A stretch of DNA of 37,966 nt from Cupriavidus sp. UYMMa02A. Lineage in GTDB: Bacteria > Pseudomonadota > Gammaproteobacteria > Burkholderiales > Burkholderiaceae. Of this stretch, positions 22,184 to 31,457 are shown in pieces; positions within the stretch are counted from its first letter, which is position 1, and each line of letters begins with the position of its first letter. The notes below the pieces were generated by a model. The model did no database searches, was not told the DNA's origin, and saw nothing but the letters and a program-made list of their open reading frames with translations. The translations under genes and the position numbers were made by a program. Location: contig LRMT01000285.1 of assembly GCA_001725945.1 (NCBI GenBank), positions 1-37,966 on the forward strand, given 5' to 3'.

Positions 22184-22861
22184 TCAGGCAGCGGGAGTTT
22201 CGGGTTCGAGCAGATAGCCGAAGCCGCGCAGCGTGACGATGGTGACGCCGTGCCCGGCCAGCTTCTTGCGCAGGCGGTAGACCAGCACTTCGATGGCGTC
22301 GGGGCTGACATCGGCGTCGAGCGAGAACACCTTGTCGAGCAACTGGGCCTTGGTGAGCGGCTGGCCGCTGCGCGCAAGCAGCGCGCCGAGCAGCGTGGAT
22401 TCGCGCGGAGTCAGCGCGAGCGGCTGGCCGTCGAGCGTAAAGCCGCGGCTCTCGCCATCGAACACCAGCGTGCCGCATTGCAGGCGCGGGTGCGCGCGGC
22501 CGCGGCTGCGGCGGATCAGCGCGAGGATGCGCGCTTCCAGTTCGGCAATGGCGAAAGGCTTGGGCAGGTAGTCGTCGGCGCCCAGGTTCAGGCCGCGCAC
22601 GCGCTCGTCGAGCGTGTCCTGCGCGGTGAGGATCAGCACCGGCGTGCGGTCGTCGCGCGCGCGCATGGCCTTGAGCACGGCCAGGCCGTCCTTGCCGGGC
22701 AGGCGCAGGTCGAGCACGACAGCGTCGTACTCTTCGGCCGCGAGCCGCGCCTCGGCCTGCAGACCATCGGCGACGTGCTCGATCACGAAGCCGCCCTGCT
22801 CCAGCGCGCGGGACACCCAGCGCGCCAGTTCCACTTCGTCTTCCACCAGCAGAATGCGCAT
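22184..22861 (-). CDS. tctD: Response regulator, OmpR family, TctD-like
   Basis: A 225-residue transcription factor with a receiver domain and an OmpR/PhoB winged helix. The acidic pocket is E7/D8 in LVEDEVE, the phospho-acceptor is Asp51 in VVLDLRLPG, the switch Thr is in LILTAQD, and the conserved Lys is in LPKPF. The DNA-binding half contains LTPRESTLLGALL and the recognition helix region SPDAIEVLVYRLRKKL with the wing TLRGFGYLL. The ATG is at 22859-22861. It is the first gene of the tctDE operon, divergent from the periplasmic binding protein gene at 23034. The likely target is carboxylate transport, possibly tctCBA about 5 kb away; this is not shown by any site I could identify. Confidence 0.92.
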   Translation of the reverse strand: MRILLVEDEVELARWVSRALEQGGFVIEHVADGLQAEARLAAEEYDAVVLDLRLPGKDGLAVLKAMRARDDRTPVLILTAQDTLDERVRGLNLGADDYLPKPFAIAELEARILALIRRSRGRAHPRLQCGTLVFDGESRGFTLDGQPLALTPRESTLLGALLARSGQPLTKAQLLDKVFSLDADVSPDAIEVLVYRLRKKLAGHGVTIVTLRGFGYLLEPETPAA

Positions 22862-23033
22862 GCTGGTCCTCCTCCTGCTGTTTTGATGGTGCGGTCTAGG
22901 GGCCGCGGGCGCCTATAATAACCCCGCCCTGCCGATACCGGCGCGCCGACCGCCGCCAGTCCATCCGTTGCCGCTCTGCACAATCTTGTCCCAGCGCCTG
23001 CCCCCCTTGTCCGACCCCGACTTTTCGCCGGCC

Positions 23034-24182
23034 ATGCCTGCCCCGGCCTCGACACTGCGCCGCAAGCTGCTGACCGGTGCCGTGCTGGCTCCGCTCGCGG
23101 GCAGGACACTGGCGCAGGACGCCATGCCCGCGCCGCCGGCACGCTACCCGTCCGAGTACGAAGTGACCGTCGCGCGCGCCATGCGCGAGGGCGCGGTCCA
23201 CGTCTATGCGTCGACCGACCTCGAGGTGGTCCATCCGCTGATCCGTGCGTTCGAGGCGCGCTACCCGGGCATCCGCGTGCGCTACGAGGACCTGAACACG
23301 ATCGAGCTGCACGAGCGCTTCCTGGCCGAAAGCGCCGCGCTCGGCAAGGCCCAGCCTGCCCCCGACGCTGCGTATGCCGACGTGCTGTGGAGCACCGCCA
23401 TGGACCTGCAGATCAAGCTGGTCAATGACGGCTATGCCCAGCGCTACCAGTCGCCGGAGCGCAGCGGCCTGCCGAGCTGGGCGGTGTGGCGTGACGAGGC
23501 ATGGGGCACGACCTTCGAGCCCGCCGTGATCGTCTACAACCGCAGCCACTTCGCGGGCACGAAGCCGCCAGGCAGCCGCAGCGGCCTGGCACGCCTGCTG
23601 CAGGAGCACGCGCCGCGCTGGCGCGGGAAGGTCGTTACCTACGATGTGGAGAAGTCCGGCGTCGGCTATCTGCTGGCCCAGCAGGATGCCCGCATGGGCA
23701 ACGAATTCTGGTACCTGGCGCAGGCGCTGGGGCGGGCCCGCGTGAACCTGTCGGCATCGACGGCCGACATGATCGAGCGCATTGCCAGCGGCGAATTCGT
23801 GCTTGGGTACAACCTGCTTGGTTCCTACGCGCTGTCGCTGATGGAGCGCGGTGCCGGCATCGATGTGATTGCGCCGCGCGACTACACGCTCGTGATGTCG
23901 CGCGTGGCGTTCATTGCGCGGCGCGCACCGCGCCCGAATGCGGCGCGGCTGTGGCTCGATTTCCTGCTTTCGCGCGAAGGACAGGCGCTGCTCGGCAAGT
24001 CCACCTCGCGGCTCTATACGGTGCGCACCGACACCGACAGCCAGCACACGGCGGCGACGTTGTCGGAACGGCTCGGCTATGCACTGAGGCCGATCAGCGT
24101 GGGCCCGGGCCTGCTGGCCGCGCAGGACACGCTGCGCAAGCGGGCCTTCCTGTCGCGCTGGCGCGAAGCCATGCGCGGCTAG
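23034..24182 (+). CDS. Periplasmic ABC-type substrate-binding protein (PgtC/iron-binding-like)
   Basis: About 382 residues of the extracellular solute-binding family that includes Fe(III)-binding proteins and PgtC. An N-terminal signal (STLRRKLLTGAVLAPLAG, ending LAQDA) carries a twin-arginine-like RR and suggests Tat or Sec export. The lobe pattern AMREGAVHVYASTDLEVVHPLIRAF, VLWSTAMDLQIKLVNDG, VIVYNRSHF, then SGEFVLGYNLLGSYAL is typical. No permease or ATPase gene is adjacent. Instead it is divergent from tctD, as PgtC-type proteins are linked to two-component systems, so it may feed ligand information to TctE. The ATG at 23034 was preferred to a TTG at 22968 because it places the signal peptide correctly. 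Confidence 0.8.
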   Translation: MPAPASTLRRKLLTGAVLAPLAGRTLAQDAMPAPPARYPSEYEVTVARAMREGAVHVYASTDLEVVHPLIRAFEARYPGIRVRYEDLNTIELHERFLAESAALGKAQPAPDAAYADVLWSTAMDLQIKLVNDGYAQRYQSPERSGLPSWAVWRDEAWGTTFEPAVIVYNRSHFAGTKPPGSRSGLARLLQEHAPRWRGKVVTYDVEKSGVGYLLAQQDARMGNEFWYLAQALGRARVNLSASTADMIERIASGEFVLGYNLLGSYALSLMERGAGIDVIAPRDYTLVMSRVAFIARRAPRPNAARLWLDFLLSREGQALLGKSTSRLYTVRTDTDSQHTAATLSERLGYALRPISVGPGLLAAQDTLRKRAFLSRWREAMRG

Positions 24183-24191
24183 CCGGGAGCG

Positions 24192-24911
24192 TCAGGTCGC
24201 GCTGGCGGAGGCGTGTCCGGCGCTTTCGCACAGCGTGGACAGCTCCCGGTCCAGCTCGGCCATCGGACGCGGCACATAGCCGTGGCGCAGCGCCGGCGAA
24301 TACTTGAGGGTGTCGATAAAGACGTCCGAAAGGCGCTCTGCATTGGCGTCCAGGTCGAAGTCCTGCGGCGAGAACAGCCAGTGCGCGAGCACGCCGCCAA
24401 TCGCGGCATGGAAGGCGTTGACCGCCAGGTCCAGGTCAATGTCGGCCGGTAGCTGGCCGCGCTCCACGGACAGGCGCAGGTGCTCGCGGATCTTCACCAT
24501 GCCTTCCTGGTGCGACTGGCGCTGGCGCTCGAAGATGGCGCCGTTGTCCTGCACCATCTCGCATTTGTGGAAGATGATCTCGAACACGCGCCGCCAGCGC
24601 GGGTTGACCACGGTCTGGCGCATGACGAAAGCGCAGATGTCGCGGATGCCGCCGAGCGGGTCTTCCTGGCGCGCGATGCGCTCCGGGTCGCACAGCGCTT
24701 CCACGGGCAGGTTCACACGGTCGCACATGGCCGCGAACACATCGCTCTTGTTCTTGAAGTGCCAGTAGATGGCACCGCGCGTCACGCCGGCCGCCTCGGC
24801 AATGTCCGCCAGCGACGGGCGGGCCACGCCGCGCGCATGAAACACGGTTTCCGCCGCGTCGAGAATCCGGTGGCGTGTTTCCAGCGCCTCTTCCTTGGTA
24901 CGTCTGACCAT
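24192..24911 (-). CDS. acrR: TetR-family efflux repressor (AcrR/TtgR-like)
   Basis: A 239-residue repressor. The N-terminal TetR helix-turn-helix spans roughly residues 10-55 (TRHRILDAAETVFHARGVA, then SLADIAEAAGVTRGAIYWHFKNKSDVF). The remaining ~180 residues are the all-helical ligand pocket and dimer interface of AcrR/TtgR-type proteins. The ATG at 24909-24911 starts MVRRTKEEA, the usual opening in this subfamily. It is divergent from the acrAB-oprM-like operon, and an AcrR-like operator lies at 25188-25211 inside that operon's probable promoter. Release by hydrophobic drugs is known for the family and inferred here. Confidence 0.92.
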   Translation of the reverse strand: MVRRTKEEALETRHRILDAAETVFHARGVARPSLADIAEAAGVTRGAIYWHFKNKSDVFAAMCDRVNLPVEALCDPERIARQEDPLGGIRDICAFVMRQTVVNPRWRRVFEIIFHKCEMVQDNGAIFERQRQSHQEGMVKIREHLRLSVERGQLPADIDLDLAVNAFHAAIGGVLAHWLFSPQDFDLDANAERLSDVFIDTLKYSPALRHGYVPRPMAELDRELSTLCESAGHASASAT

Positions 24912-25473
24912 GTCTATCTCTGGTGCCGGCATTCAGTGCCGGTCCGTTTTTGCTCCCCCTGGCGCGGCTGCCATTGCAGCGGCGCGTGCTGGTGTGCTGC
25001 ACCGGCGGGTCGTTATCATCACTTCCGGAGTCCTGCGGGCACGAACCTGCCGCGACGACCGGCGCGCATCCTAACGCGTCCGGAAAGGCCGCGCATGGAT
25101 TCAACGCCTGAATTCCGATTAAGTTGCACACAGTCAGCCAAAAAGCGCAAGCGAAGCGCCGAAAGCCCCGCTTTGCGACAGTGGCTTAACATACATGCTT
25201 GAATGTATATATAATACGCGCTTGCCCGACGTTCGGCCAGCAGCAGGTTTGTGCGCCACGCCACCCAGCATTTCTTGCTGACCCGTCGGTCATCAACACT
25301 ATTCATCAAAGAAAAGGCCGCGTTCGTCGCTTTGTCATTGCAGTGACGACCCGTTTGGCTAGCATCACGCTTTTCTCCGCTGCGGGTCACGCAGCGGACC
25401 GCGTCGCGCCCCCATTCCCATGAGGCATGCCGGGCCGGCGCGGCGATCTCAAATTTTCATCATGGGGTTATCG
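24912..25473. other. Intergenic control region between acrR and the efflux operon
   Basis: About 560 bases between divergent genes. Apart from the operator and promoter at 25186-25215, it yields a leader of roughly 250 bases before the acrA start. No second operator copy, attenuator or small gene was convincing in the leader, although its length leaves room for one. Confidence 0.5.
25186..25215 (+). promoter_or_regulatory. Promoter of the acrAB operon with embedded AcrR-like operator
   Basis: A -35 element TTAACA (25186-25191) and a perfect -10 TATAAT (25210-25215) are separated by 18 bases. Within them lies the inverted repeat ACATACAT (25189-25196), six bases, then ATGTATAT (25203-25210), with one mismatch in the arms. 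This closely resembles the known E. coli AcrR operator, which has the same arms and the same six-base spacing. Repressor bound here would cover the -35/-10 spacer and block RNA polymerase. It is an A/T-rich island in very GC-rich DNA. Confidence 0.75.
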
Positions 25474-26721
25474 ATGAGGAAGTCCCAACGTATCCATTGC
25501 GTTGCCGTTGCCGCGTTGTCGGCGCTGGCGCTGACCGCTTGTGGCGAGAAGAAGCCCGAAGGCGGCGCCATGCCCCCGCCGGAAGTGGGCGTAGTCACCG
25601 TGACGCCGTCGTCCGTCGCCATCGTCAATGAATTGCCGGGCCGCCTGGAAGGCGTGCGTACCGCGGAAGTGCGCGCGCGCGTCGAAGGCATCGTGCTGTC
25701 GCGCAACTACACCGAAGGTGGCGAAGTGAAGGCGGGCCAGGTCATGTTCCGCATCGATCCCGCCCCGTACCAGGCGCAGCTTGCGTCGGCCAAGGCCCAG
25801 CTCGAGCGGGCCGAAGCCAACGCCGTGTCGGCGCGCCAGAAGGCCGAGCGCTACAAGCCGCTGGTGGCCGTCAACGCCGTCAGCAAGCAGGAATATGACG
25901 AAGCCGTGGCCGCCGCTGGCCAGGCCAACGCCGACATTGCCGCGGCCAAGGCCGCCGTGACCACCGCGCAGATCAACCTGGGCTACACCACCGTAACCGC
26001 CCCGATCGGCGGGCGCGCCGGCCGTGCCTGGTGACCGAGGGCGCGCTGGTCGGCAAGGGCGAAGCCACCAAGCTGGCGCTGGTCGAACAGGTCGATCCGA
26101 TCTGGGTGACGTTCACGCAGCCGGCCGCGGAAGTCACGCGCCTGCGCCGTGCGATCGAATCCGGCTCGGTCAAGGGCATGAACGGCGGCGCCAAGGTGCA
26201 TCTGTACGTCGAAGACGGCCGCGAGTACGAGCAGACCGGCAAGCTGCTGTTCTCGGACATGACCGTCGACCCGACCACCGGCGCATCACGCTGCGCGCGC
26301 AGTTCCCGAACCCGAAGCGCGAGCTGCTGTCGGGCACCTTCGTGCGCGTGAAGATCGAACAAGGCACGGATGAAAACGCGCTGACCGTGCCGCAGCGCGC
26401 GCTGATCCGCAATGCCCAGGGCGCAGCGTGCTGGTGGTGGGCAACGATGGCAAAGTGGCCGCGCTGCCGGTGAAGGCGCCGCAGGCGATCGGCGACAGCT
26501 GGATCGTGACCGAAGGCCTCAAGGGCGGCGAGAAGGTGATCGTCGAGGGCCTGCAGAAGGTCAAGGTCGGCGCGCCGGCCAAGGCCGTGCCGTTCCAGCC
26601 GGCCGGTGCTCCGGCGCCGACGGCCAAGCAGGCATCGGAGCCGCAACCGGCCACCGACACCAAGGCTGGCGCCAAGGCAGAGGCACAGGCTGACGCCAAG
26701 TCCGACGGCAAGCAAGGCTAA
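25474..26721 (+). CDS. acrA: RND efflux periplasmic adaptor lipoprotein (AcrA/MexA-like)
   Basis: Membrane-fusion lipoprotein of about 416 residues. The signal peptide ends in the lipobox ALTAC. The lipoyl halves (VRARVEGIVLSRNYTEGGEVKAG and the return strand TTVTAPIGGRAGRAL) flank a coiled-coil hairpin. The beta-barrel holds FTQPAAEVTRL and MTVDPTTG, and a low-complexity Ala/Lys/Asp-rich tail ends the protein. ATG 25474 was chosen with GGGG six bases upstream; an in-frame ATG at 25462 is an alternative. Three frame breaks lie at 26027-26028, 26283-26284 and 26424-26425, each a single missing base. Together they restore GRALVTEGALV, ITLRAQFPNPKREL and SVLVVGNDGKVAAL. It is the first gene of the acrAB-oprM-type operon, 32 bases before acrB. 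Confidence 0.9.
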
Positions 26722-26753
26722 ACCCAGCGCATCAGACAGAGGGAGCCAGTTTT

Positions 26754-29700
26754 ATGGCAAAGTTTTTCATCGACCGGCCGGTGTTCGCGTGGGTGCTCGC
26801 GCTGATCATCGTGCTGGGCGGTCTGCTGTCGATCGTGCAATTGCCGATCGCGCAGTACCCGAATATCGCCCCCCCGACGATCTCGGTCACCGCCACCTAT
26901 CCGGGTGCATCCGCCAGGACGCTCGAAGACTCGGTCACTTCGGTGATCGAGCAGGAGCTCAACGGCGCGCCCAACCTGCTGTACTACCAGTCGACCAGCG
27001 AGTCGTCGGGCCTGGCGTCGATCACCATCGCGTTCGCGCCGGGATCGAACGTCGACCTGAACTCGGTCGAAGTGCAGAACCGCCTCAAGCGCGTCGAGGC
27101 GCGCCTGCCGGCGGAAGTGCGCCAGCAGGGCGTGCGCGTCGACAAGGCGGGCAACAACTACATGATGTTCCTGACGGTGTCGTCGAAGTCTGGCGCCGCC
27201 GATGCGATTCAGCTCGGCAACTACGTCTCGTCGCAGGTGATCGACTCGATTCGCCGCGTGCCGGGCGTGGGCCAGGCCGACCTGTTCGGCACGGAATACG
27301 CGATGCGCGTATGGCTGGACCCGGCCAAGCTGACCGGCTACAACCTGACGCCGCTTGACGTCACGGCCGCGGTGCAGGAGCAGAACATCCAGGTCGCCGT
27401 GGGCGAACTCGGTGGCACGCCGTCGCCGAAGGGCACGGAGCTGAACGCCACCGTCACCACCGAAAGCCGCCTGACCACGCCCGAGCAGTTCGGTAACATC
27501 CTGCTGCGCACGAACCCCGACGGTTCCTCGGTCCGCATCAAGGACGTGGGCCGTGTGGAACTCGGCGGCGCCGATTACTCGACGCTCGCGCGCACCAACG
27601 GCAAGCCGTCGGCGGCCATCGCCATCAAGCTCGCCCCGACCGGCAACGCGCTGGCCACGGCCACCGCGGTGCGCAACAAGATGGAAGAACTGTCGAAGTA
27701 CTTCCCGGCGGACTACCAGTACAGCGTGCCTTACGACACGTCGGCCTTCGTCAAGATCTCGATCGAGGAAGTGATCAAGACCCTGCTCGAAGCCGTGGTG
27801 CTGGTGTTCCTGGTGATGTACCTGTTCCTGCAGAACTTCCGCGCCACGCTGATCCCGACGCTGGTCGTGCCGATCGCGCTGCTCGGCACGTTCGGCGCGC
27901 TGCTGGCATTCGGCTTCTCCATCAACGTGCTGACCATGTTCGGCATGGTGCTGGCGATCGGTATCCTCGTGGATGATGCGATCGTCGTGGTGGAAAACGT
28001 CGAGCGGATCATGAGCGAGGAAGGGCTCTCGCCACGCCAGGCCACGCGCAAGGCAATGGGCCAGATCACGGGCGCCATCGTCGGCATTACGCTGGTGCTG
28101 ACGGCCGTGTTCATCCCCATGGCGTTCTTCTCGGGCTCGGTGGGCAACATCTACCGCCAGTTCTCGCTGTCGCTGATCGCATCGATGGCGTTCTCGGCGC
28201 TGCTCGCGCTGACGCTGACCCCGGCCCTGTGCGCGACGCTGCTCAAGCCGGTCGAGGCAGGCCACCATAACGAGAAGAAGGGCTTCTTCGGCTGGTTCAA
28301 CCGCACCTTCGTGCGCGCATCGGCGAGCTACCAGGGCGTGGTGGCGCGCATCCTCGCGCGCAGCGGGCGCTACCTGATCATCTACGCGGTCATCATCGTC
28401 GGCGTGGTGGTGCTGTTCAAGCGCCTGCCGTCGTCGTTCCTGCCTGATGAAGACCAGGGCTACATGATCACCGTGGTGCAGCTGCCCAACGGCGCTACGC
28501 AAGACCGTACCATCGGCGTGCTCAAGCAGATCGAGGACTACTACCTGCAGAAGGAAAGCAAGGTGGTGGACCAGATGATCACGGTGGCGGGCTTCTCGTT
28601 CTTCGGCCGCGGCCAGAACGGCGGTATCGCGTTCGTGCGCCTGAAGGACTGGAAGGAGCGCAGCGGCGCCAACGAGACCGCGCAGGCATTGGTGGGCCGT
28701 GCGTTCGGCGCGCTGTCGTTCATCAAGGACGCGATCATCTTCCCGCTGAACCCGCCGGCGATTTCCGAGCTCGGCAACTCGTCGGGCTTCGACTTCCGCC
28801 TGCAGGACCGCTCGGGCCAGGGCCACGCGAAGCTGATGGAAGCGCGCAACATGATGCTCGGCATGGCGGCCAAGAATCCGGTGCTGGTGGGCGTGCGCCC
28901 CGAAGGCCAGGAAGACGCGCCGCAGCTGCAGATCGACATCGACCGCGAGAAGGCCAAGGCGCACGGCGTGACCGTGGCGAGCATCAACTCGACCCTGTCG
29001 ATCACGTTCGGCTCCAACTACGTCAACGACTTCATCTATGAAGGCCGCGTGCGCAAGGTGATCGTGCAGGCAGAGGGCGCTGACCGCCGCCTGCCGGACG
29101 ACCTGACCAAGCTGCGCGTGCGCAACAGCAACGGCGACATGGTGGCGTTTGCCGCGTTCGCGACCTCGAAGTGGGTCATGGGCTCGCCGCGCCTGGAGCG
29201 CTACAACGGCATGCCGGCGGTGAAGATCGCGGGCCAGGCCGCACCGGGCCACAGCACCGGTGAAGCGATGCGCGTGATGGAAGAGAACTTCGCCAAGCTG
29301 CCGCCGGGCTTCGGCTTCGAGTGGTCGGGCCAGTCGTACGAAGAACGCCTGGCCGGTTCGCAGGAGCCGATGCTGTACACGCTGTCGCTGATCATCGTGT
29401 TCCTGTGCCTGGCCGCGTTGTACGAGAGCTGGTCGATCCCGTTCTCGGTGCTGCTGGTGGTGCCACTGGGCGTGCTCGGCGCACTGCTTGGCGTGACGCT
29501 GCGTGGCATGCCCAACGACGTGTATTTCAAGGTGGGCCTGATCGCGACGATTGGCCTCTCGGCGAAGAACGCCATCCTGATCGTGGAATTCGCCAAGGAC
29601 CTGCAGGCCCAGGGCAAGGGCCTGATCGAAGCGACGCTCGAAGCGGTGCACCTGCGGTTCCGCCCGATCCTGATGACGTCGATGGCGTTCATCTTGGGCG

Positions 29701-29909
29701 TGCTGCCGCTGGCGATCGCCACCGGCGCGGGCTCGGGCAGCCAGCGCGCGATCGGTACCGGCGTGATGGGCGGGATGATCACGGCCACGGCGCTGGCGAT
29801 CTTCCTGGTGCCGGTGTTCTTCGTGGTGGTGCGCAAGCGCTTCAAGGGCAGCGAGCGCCAGCACGAGTTCGAACGTGCGCGCCTGACCGCAGCGCAGGAG
29901 GACAACTGA
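26754..29909 (+). CDS. acrB: Multidrug RND efflux permease (AcrB/MexB-like)
   Basis: Intact 1051-residue HAE1-family pump, standard length. It opens with MAKFFIDRPVFAWVLALII and the PISVTATYPGASA-type first porter region (here PTISVTATYPGASA). The paired Asp of the proton relay is in ILVDDAIVVVEN near residues 405-410, and the relay Lys is in SAKNAILIVEF near 940. The phenylalanine-containing docking and porter motifs are in place. It takes up amphiphilic drugs from the periplasm and outer leaflet and drives them through the adaptor and channel using the proton gradient. The ATG at 26754 follows an AGGGAG ribosome site. Only one base separates its stop from the channel ATG. It is one of the few long genes here with no frame break. 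Confidence 0.96.
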   Translation: MAKFFIDRPVFAWVLALIIVLGGLLSIVQLPIAQYPNIAPPTISVTATYPGASARTLEDSVTSVIEQELNGAPNLLYYQSTSESSGLASITIAFAPGSNVDLNSVEVQNRLKRVEARLPAEVRQQGVRVDKAGNNYMMFLTVSSKSGAADAIQLGNYVSSQVIDSIRRVPGVGQADLFGTEYAMRVWLDPAKLTGYNLTPLDVTAAVQEQNIQVAVGELGGTPSPKGTELNATVTTESRLTTPEQFGNILLRTNPDGSSVRIKDVGRVELGGADYSTLARTNGKPSAAIAIKLAPTGNALATATAVRNKMEELSKYFPADYQYSVPYDTSAFVKISIEEVIKTLLEAVVLVFLVMYLFLQNFRATLIPTLVVPIALLGTFGALLAFGFSINVLTMFGMVLAIGILVDDAIVVVENVERIMSEEGLSPRQATRKAMGQITGAIVGITLVLTAVFIPMAFFSGSVGNIYRQFSLSLIASMAFSALLALTLTPALCATLLKPVEAGHHNEKKGFFGWFNRTFVRASASYQGVVARILARSGRYLIIYAVIIVGVVVLFKRLPSSFLPDEDQGYMITVVQLPNGATQDRTIGVLKQIEDYYLQKESKVVDQMITVAGFSFFGRGQNGGIAFVRLKDWKERSGANETAQALVGRAFGALSFIKDAIIFPLNPPAISELGNSSGFDFRLQDRSGQGHAKLMEARNMMLGMAAKNPVLVGVRPEGQEDAPQLQIDIDREKAKAHGVTVASINSTLSITFGSNYVNDFIYEGRVRKVIVQAEGADRRLPDDLTKLRVRNSNGDMVAFAAFATSKWVMGSPRLERYNGMPAVKIAGQAAPGHSTGEAMRVMEENFAKLPPGFGFEWSGQSYEERLAGSQEPMLYTLSLIIVFLCLAALYESWSIPFSVLLVVPLGVLGALLGVTLRGMPNDVYFKVGLIATIGLSAKNAILIVEFAKDLQAQGKGLIEATLEAVHLRFRPILMTSMAFILGVLPLAIATGAGSGSQRAIGTGVMGGMITATALAIFLVPVFFVVVRKRFKGSERQHEFERARLTAAQEDN

Positions 29910-29910
29910 T

Positions 29911-31394
29911 ATGACCAAGACACTGACCACATTGCTGCTGGTGGCCGGCGTTCTGACGGGTTGCACGCTGGCGCCGAAGTATGAGCGCCCGGTGCCGCCG
30001 GTGGCGGCCGGCTTCCCGGCCGCGCCGGAAGGCTATGCCACCGCCGAAGTGAAGACCGGCGAGACGCGCCGCGCCACCGATATCGGCTGGCGCGAGTTCT
30101 TCCGCGACCCGCGCCTGCAAGCACTGATCGCCACCTCGCTCGAAAACAACCGCGACCTGCGCCAGGCGGCGCTGCGCATCGAAGAGGCGCGCTCGCTGTA
30201 CCAGATCCAGCGCGCCGACCTGCTGCCGACGGTGAACGCCAACGCAGGCTACACCCGAGCCCGCACCTCGCCGCCCAGACGGCCACCGTGCTGGGCCAGC
30301 CGTCCGTGAGTGACCTGTATTCGGTTGGCCTGGGTATCTCGTCCTACGAGCTCGACTTCTTCGGCCGTGTGCGGAGTCTGTCGAACGCGGCACTGGCGCA
30401 GTACTTCGCCACCGAGGAGGCGCACCGCTCGGCGTATATCTCGCTGGTGTCGGAAGTGGCCAAGGCCTATTTGTCCGAGCGTTCGTTCGCCGAGCAGTAC
30501 GAGATCGCGCGTGACACGCTCAAGGCGCGCGAGAGCACCTACACGCTGGCCAAGCAGCGCTTCGACGTCGGCGCCACGTCCGCGCTGGATCTGCGCGACA
30601 ACGAATCGCTGGTGGCGCAGGCGCGCGTCTCCGCGGCGCAGCTGGCACGCCAGCGCGCGCAGGCGCAGAACGCGCTTGAAGTGCTGGTGGGCAAGCCTAT
30701 CGGTACCATCGAGAACCTGCCGGAGCCGATGCGCCTGTCGGACGAGCGCATCATCAGCGACATTCCCGAGGGCCTGCCTTCGGATCTGCTGGAGCAGCGT
30801 CCGGACATCCGCCAGGCCGAGCAGCAGTTGCTGTCCGCCAATGCGAATATCGGCGCGGCACGTGCGGCGTTTTTCCCGCGCATCACGCTGACGACCAACA
30901 TCGGCACCATCAGCCCGACGTTCTCGGGACTGTTTGATGCCGGCACCAAGGCATGGTCGTTCGCACCGCAGCTCACGCTGCCGATCTTCGACTACGGCCG
31001 CAACAAGTCGAATCTCGACCTGGCCAATGTGCGCAAGAACATCCAGGTGGCCAACTACGAGAAGACCATTCAGACGGCCTTCGCGGAGGTGGCGGACGCC
31101 CTTGTCGCACGTGGCACGCTGGAAGACCAGGTGGCCGGGCAGGAGCAGGTCCGCAATGCCGAATCGGCACGCTACGAACTCGCGCGCCTGCGTTTCCGCA
31201 GCGGCGTGGCCAGCTACCTGGATGAGCTGGATGCGCAGCGGCAACTCTTTACCGCCGAGCAGGCGCTGATTCAGGCGCGGCAACTGCGGCTGAACAACTC
31301 GATCGATCTCTATCGTTCGCTTGGCGGCGGGCTGAAGGAGACGGGAGAGGTGGCCCAGGCGCCGGCTGCTCCGGCGGCGGGGACCATGCAATAA
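29911..31394 (+). CDS. Outer-membrane efflux channel lipoprotein (OprM/NodT family)
   Basis: TolC-like channel of about 494 residues. The signal peptide ends in lipobox LTGC, followed by the family opening TLAPKYERPVPPVA. Two outer-membrane efflux repeats follow, with the usual GWREFFRDPRLQALIATSLENNRDLRQAALRIEEAR block, given in outline, and its second copy around QRPDIRQAEQQLLSANANIGAARAAFFP. The frame breaks at 30273, where one G restores SPAQTATVLGQPSVSDLYSVGL. It is the last gene of the acrAB operon and probably serves that pump. It might also serve the orphan RND pair at 6009-10459, which lacks its own channel; that is inference. A strong terminator follows. Confidence 0.93.
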
Positions 31395-31417
31395 CCGCTA
31401 CGGTATTGGGCGGTAAG

Positions 31418-31448
31418 AACGGCGCGCCAATAGGTGCGCCGTTTTTTT
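31418..31448 (+). terminator. Strong rho-independent terminator of the efflux operon
   Basis: Stem AACGGCGC and GCGCCGTT with a 10-base loop, running into seven T residues. It sits 24 bases after the channel gene stop. The convergent ompW stop is at 31458; on the minus strand the hairpin lacks a good T-run, so it mainly serves the plus-strand operon. Confidence 0.88.
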
Positions 31449-31457
31449 GCCCGACGC

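Noticed and set aside
23501..24307. Alternative long plus-strand frame overlapping the binding-protein gene
   Set aside because: It has the Arg/Ala/Gly-rich composition of a shadow frame and the overlapping frame carries clear binding-protein motifs.
26718..29966. Very long open frame on the minus strand opposite acrB
   Set aside because: It mirrors the codon bias of acrB, is rich in His, Arg and Gln with no domain resemblance, and is a high-GC shadow. The same applies to minus-strand frames over 7505-10573 and 15983-17827.
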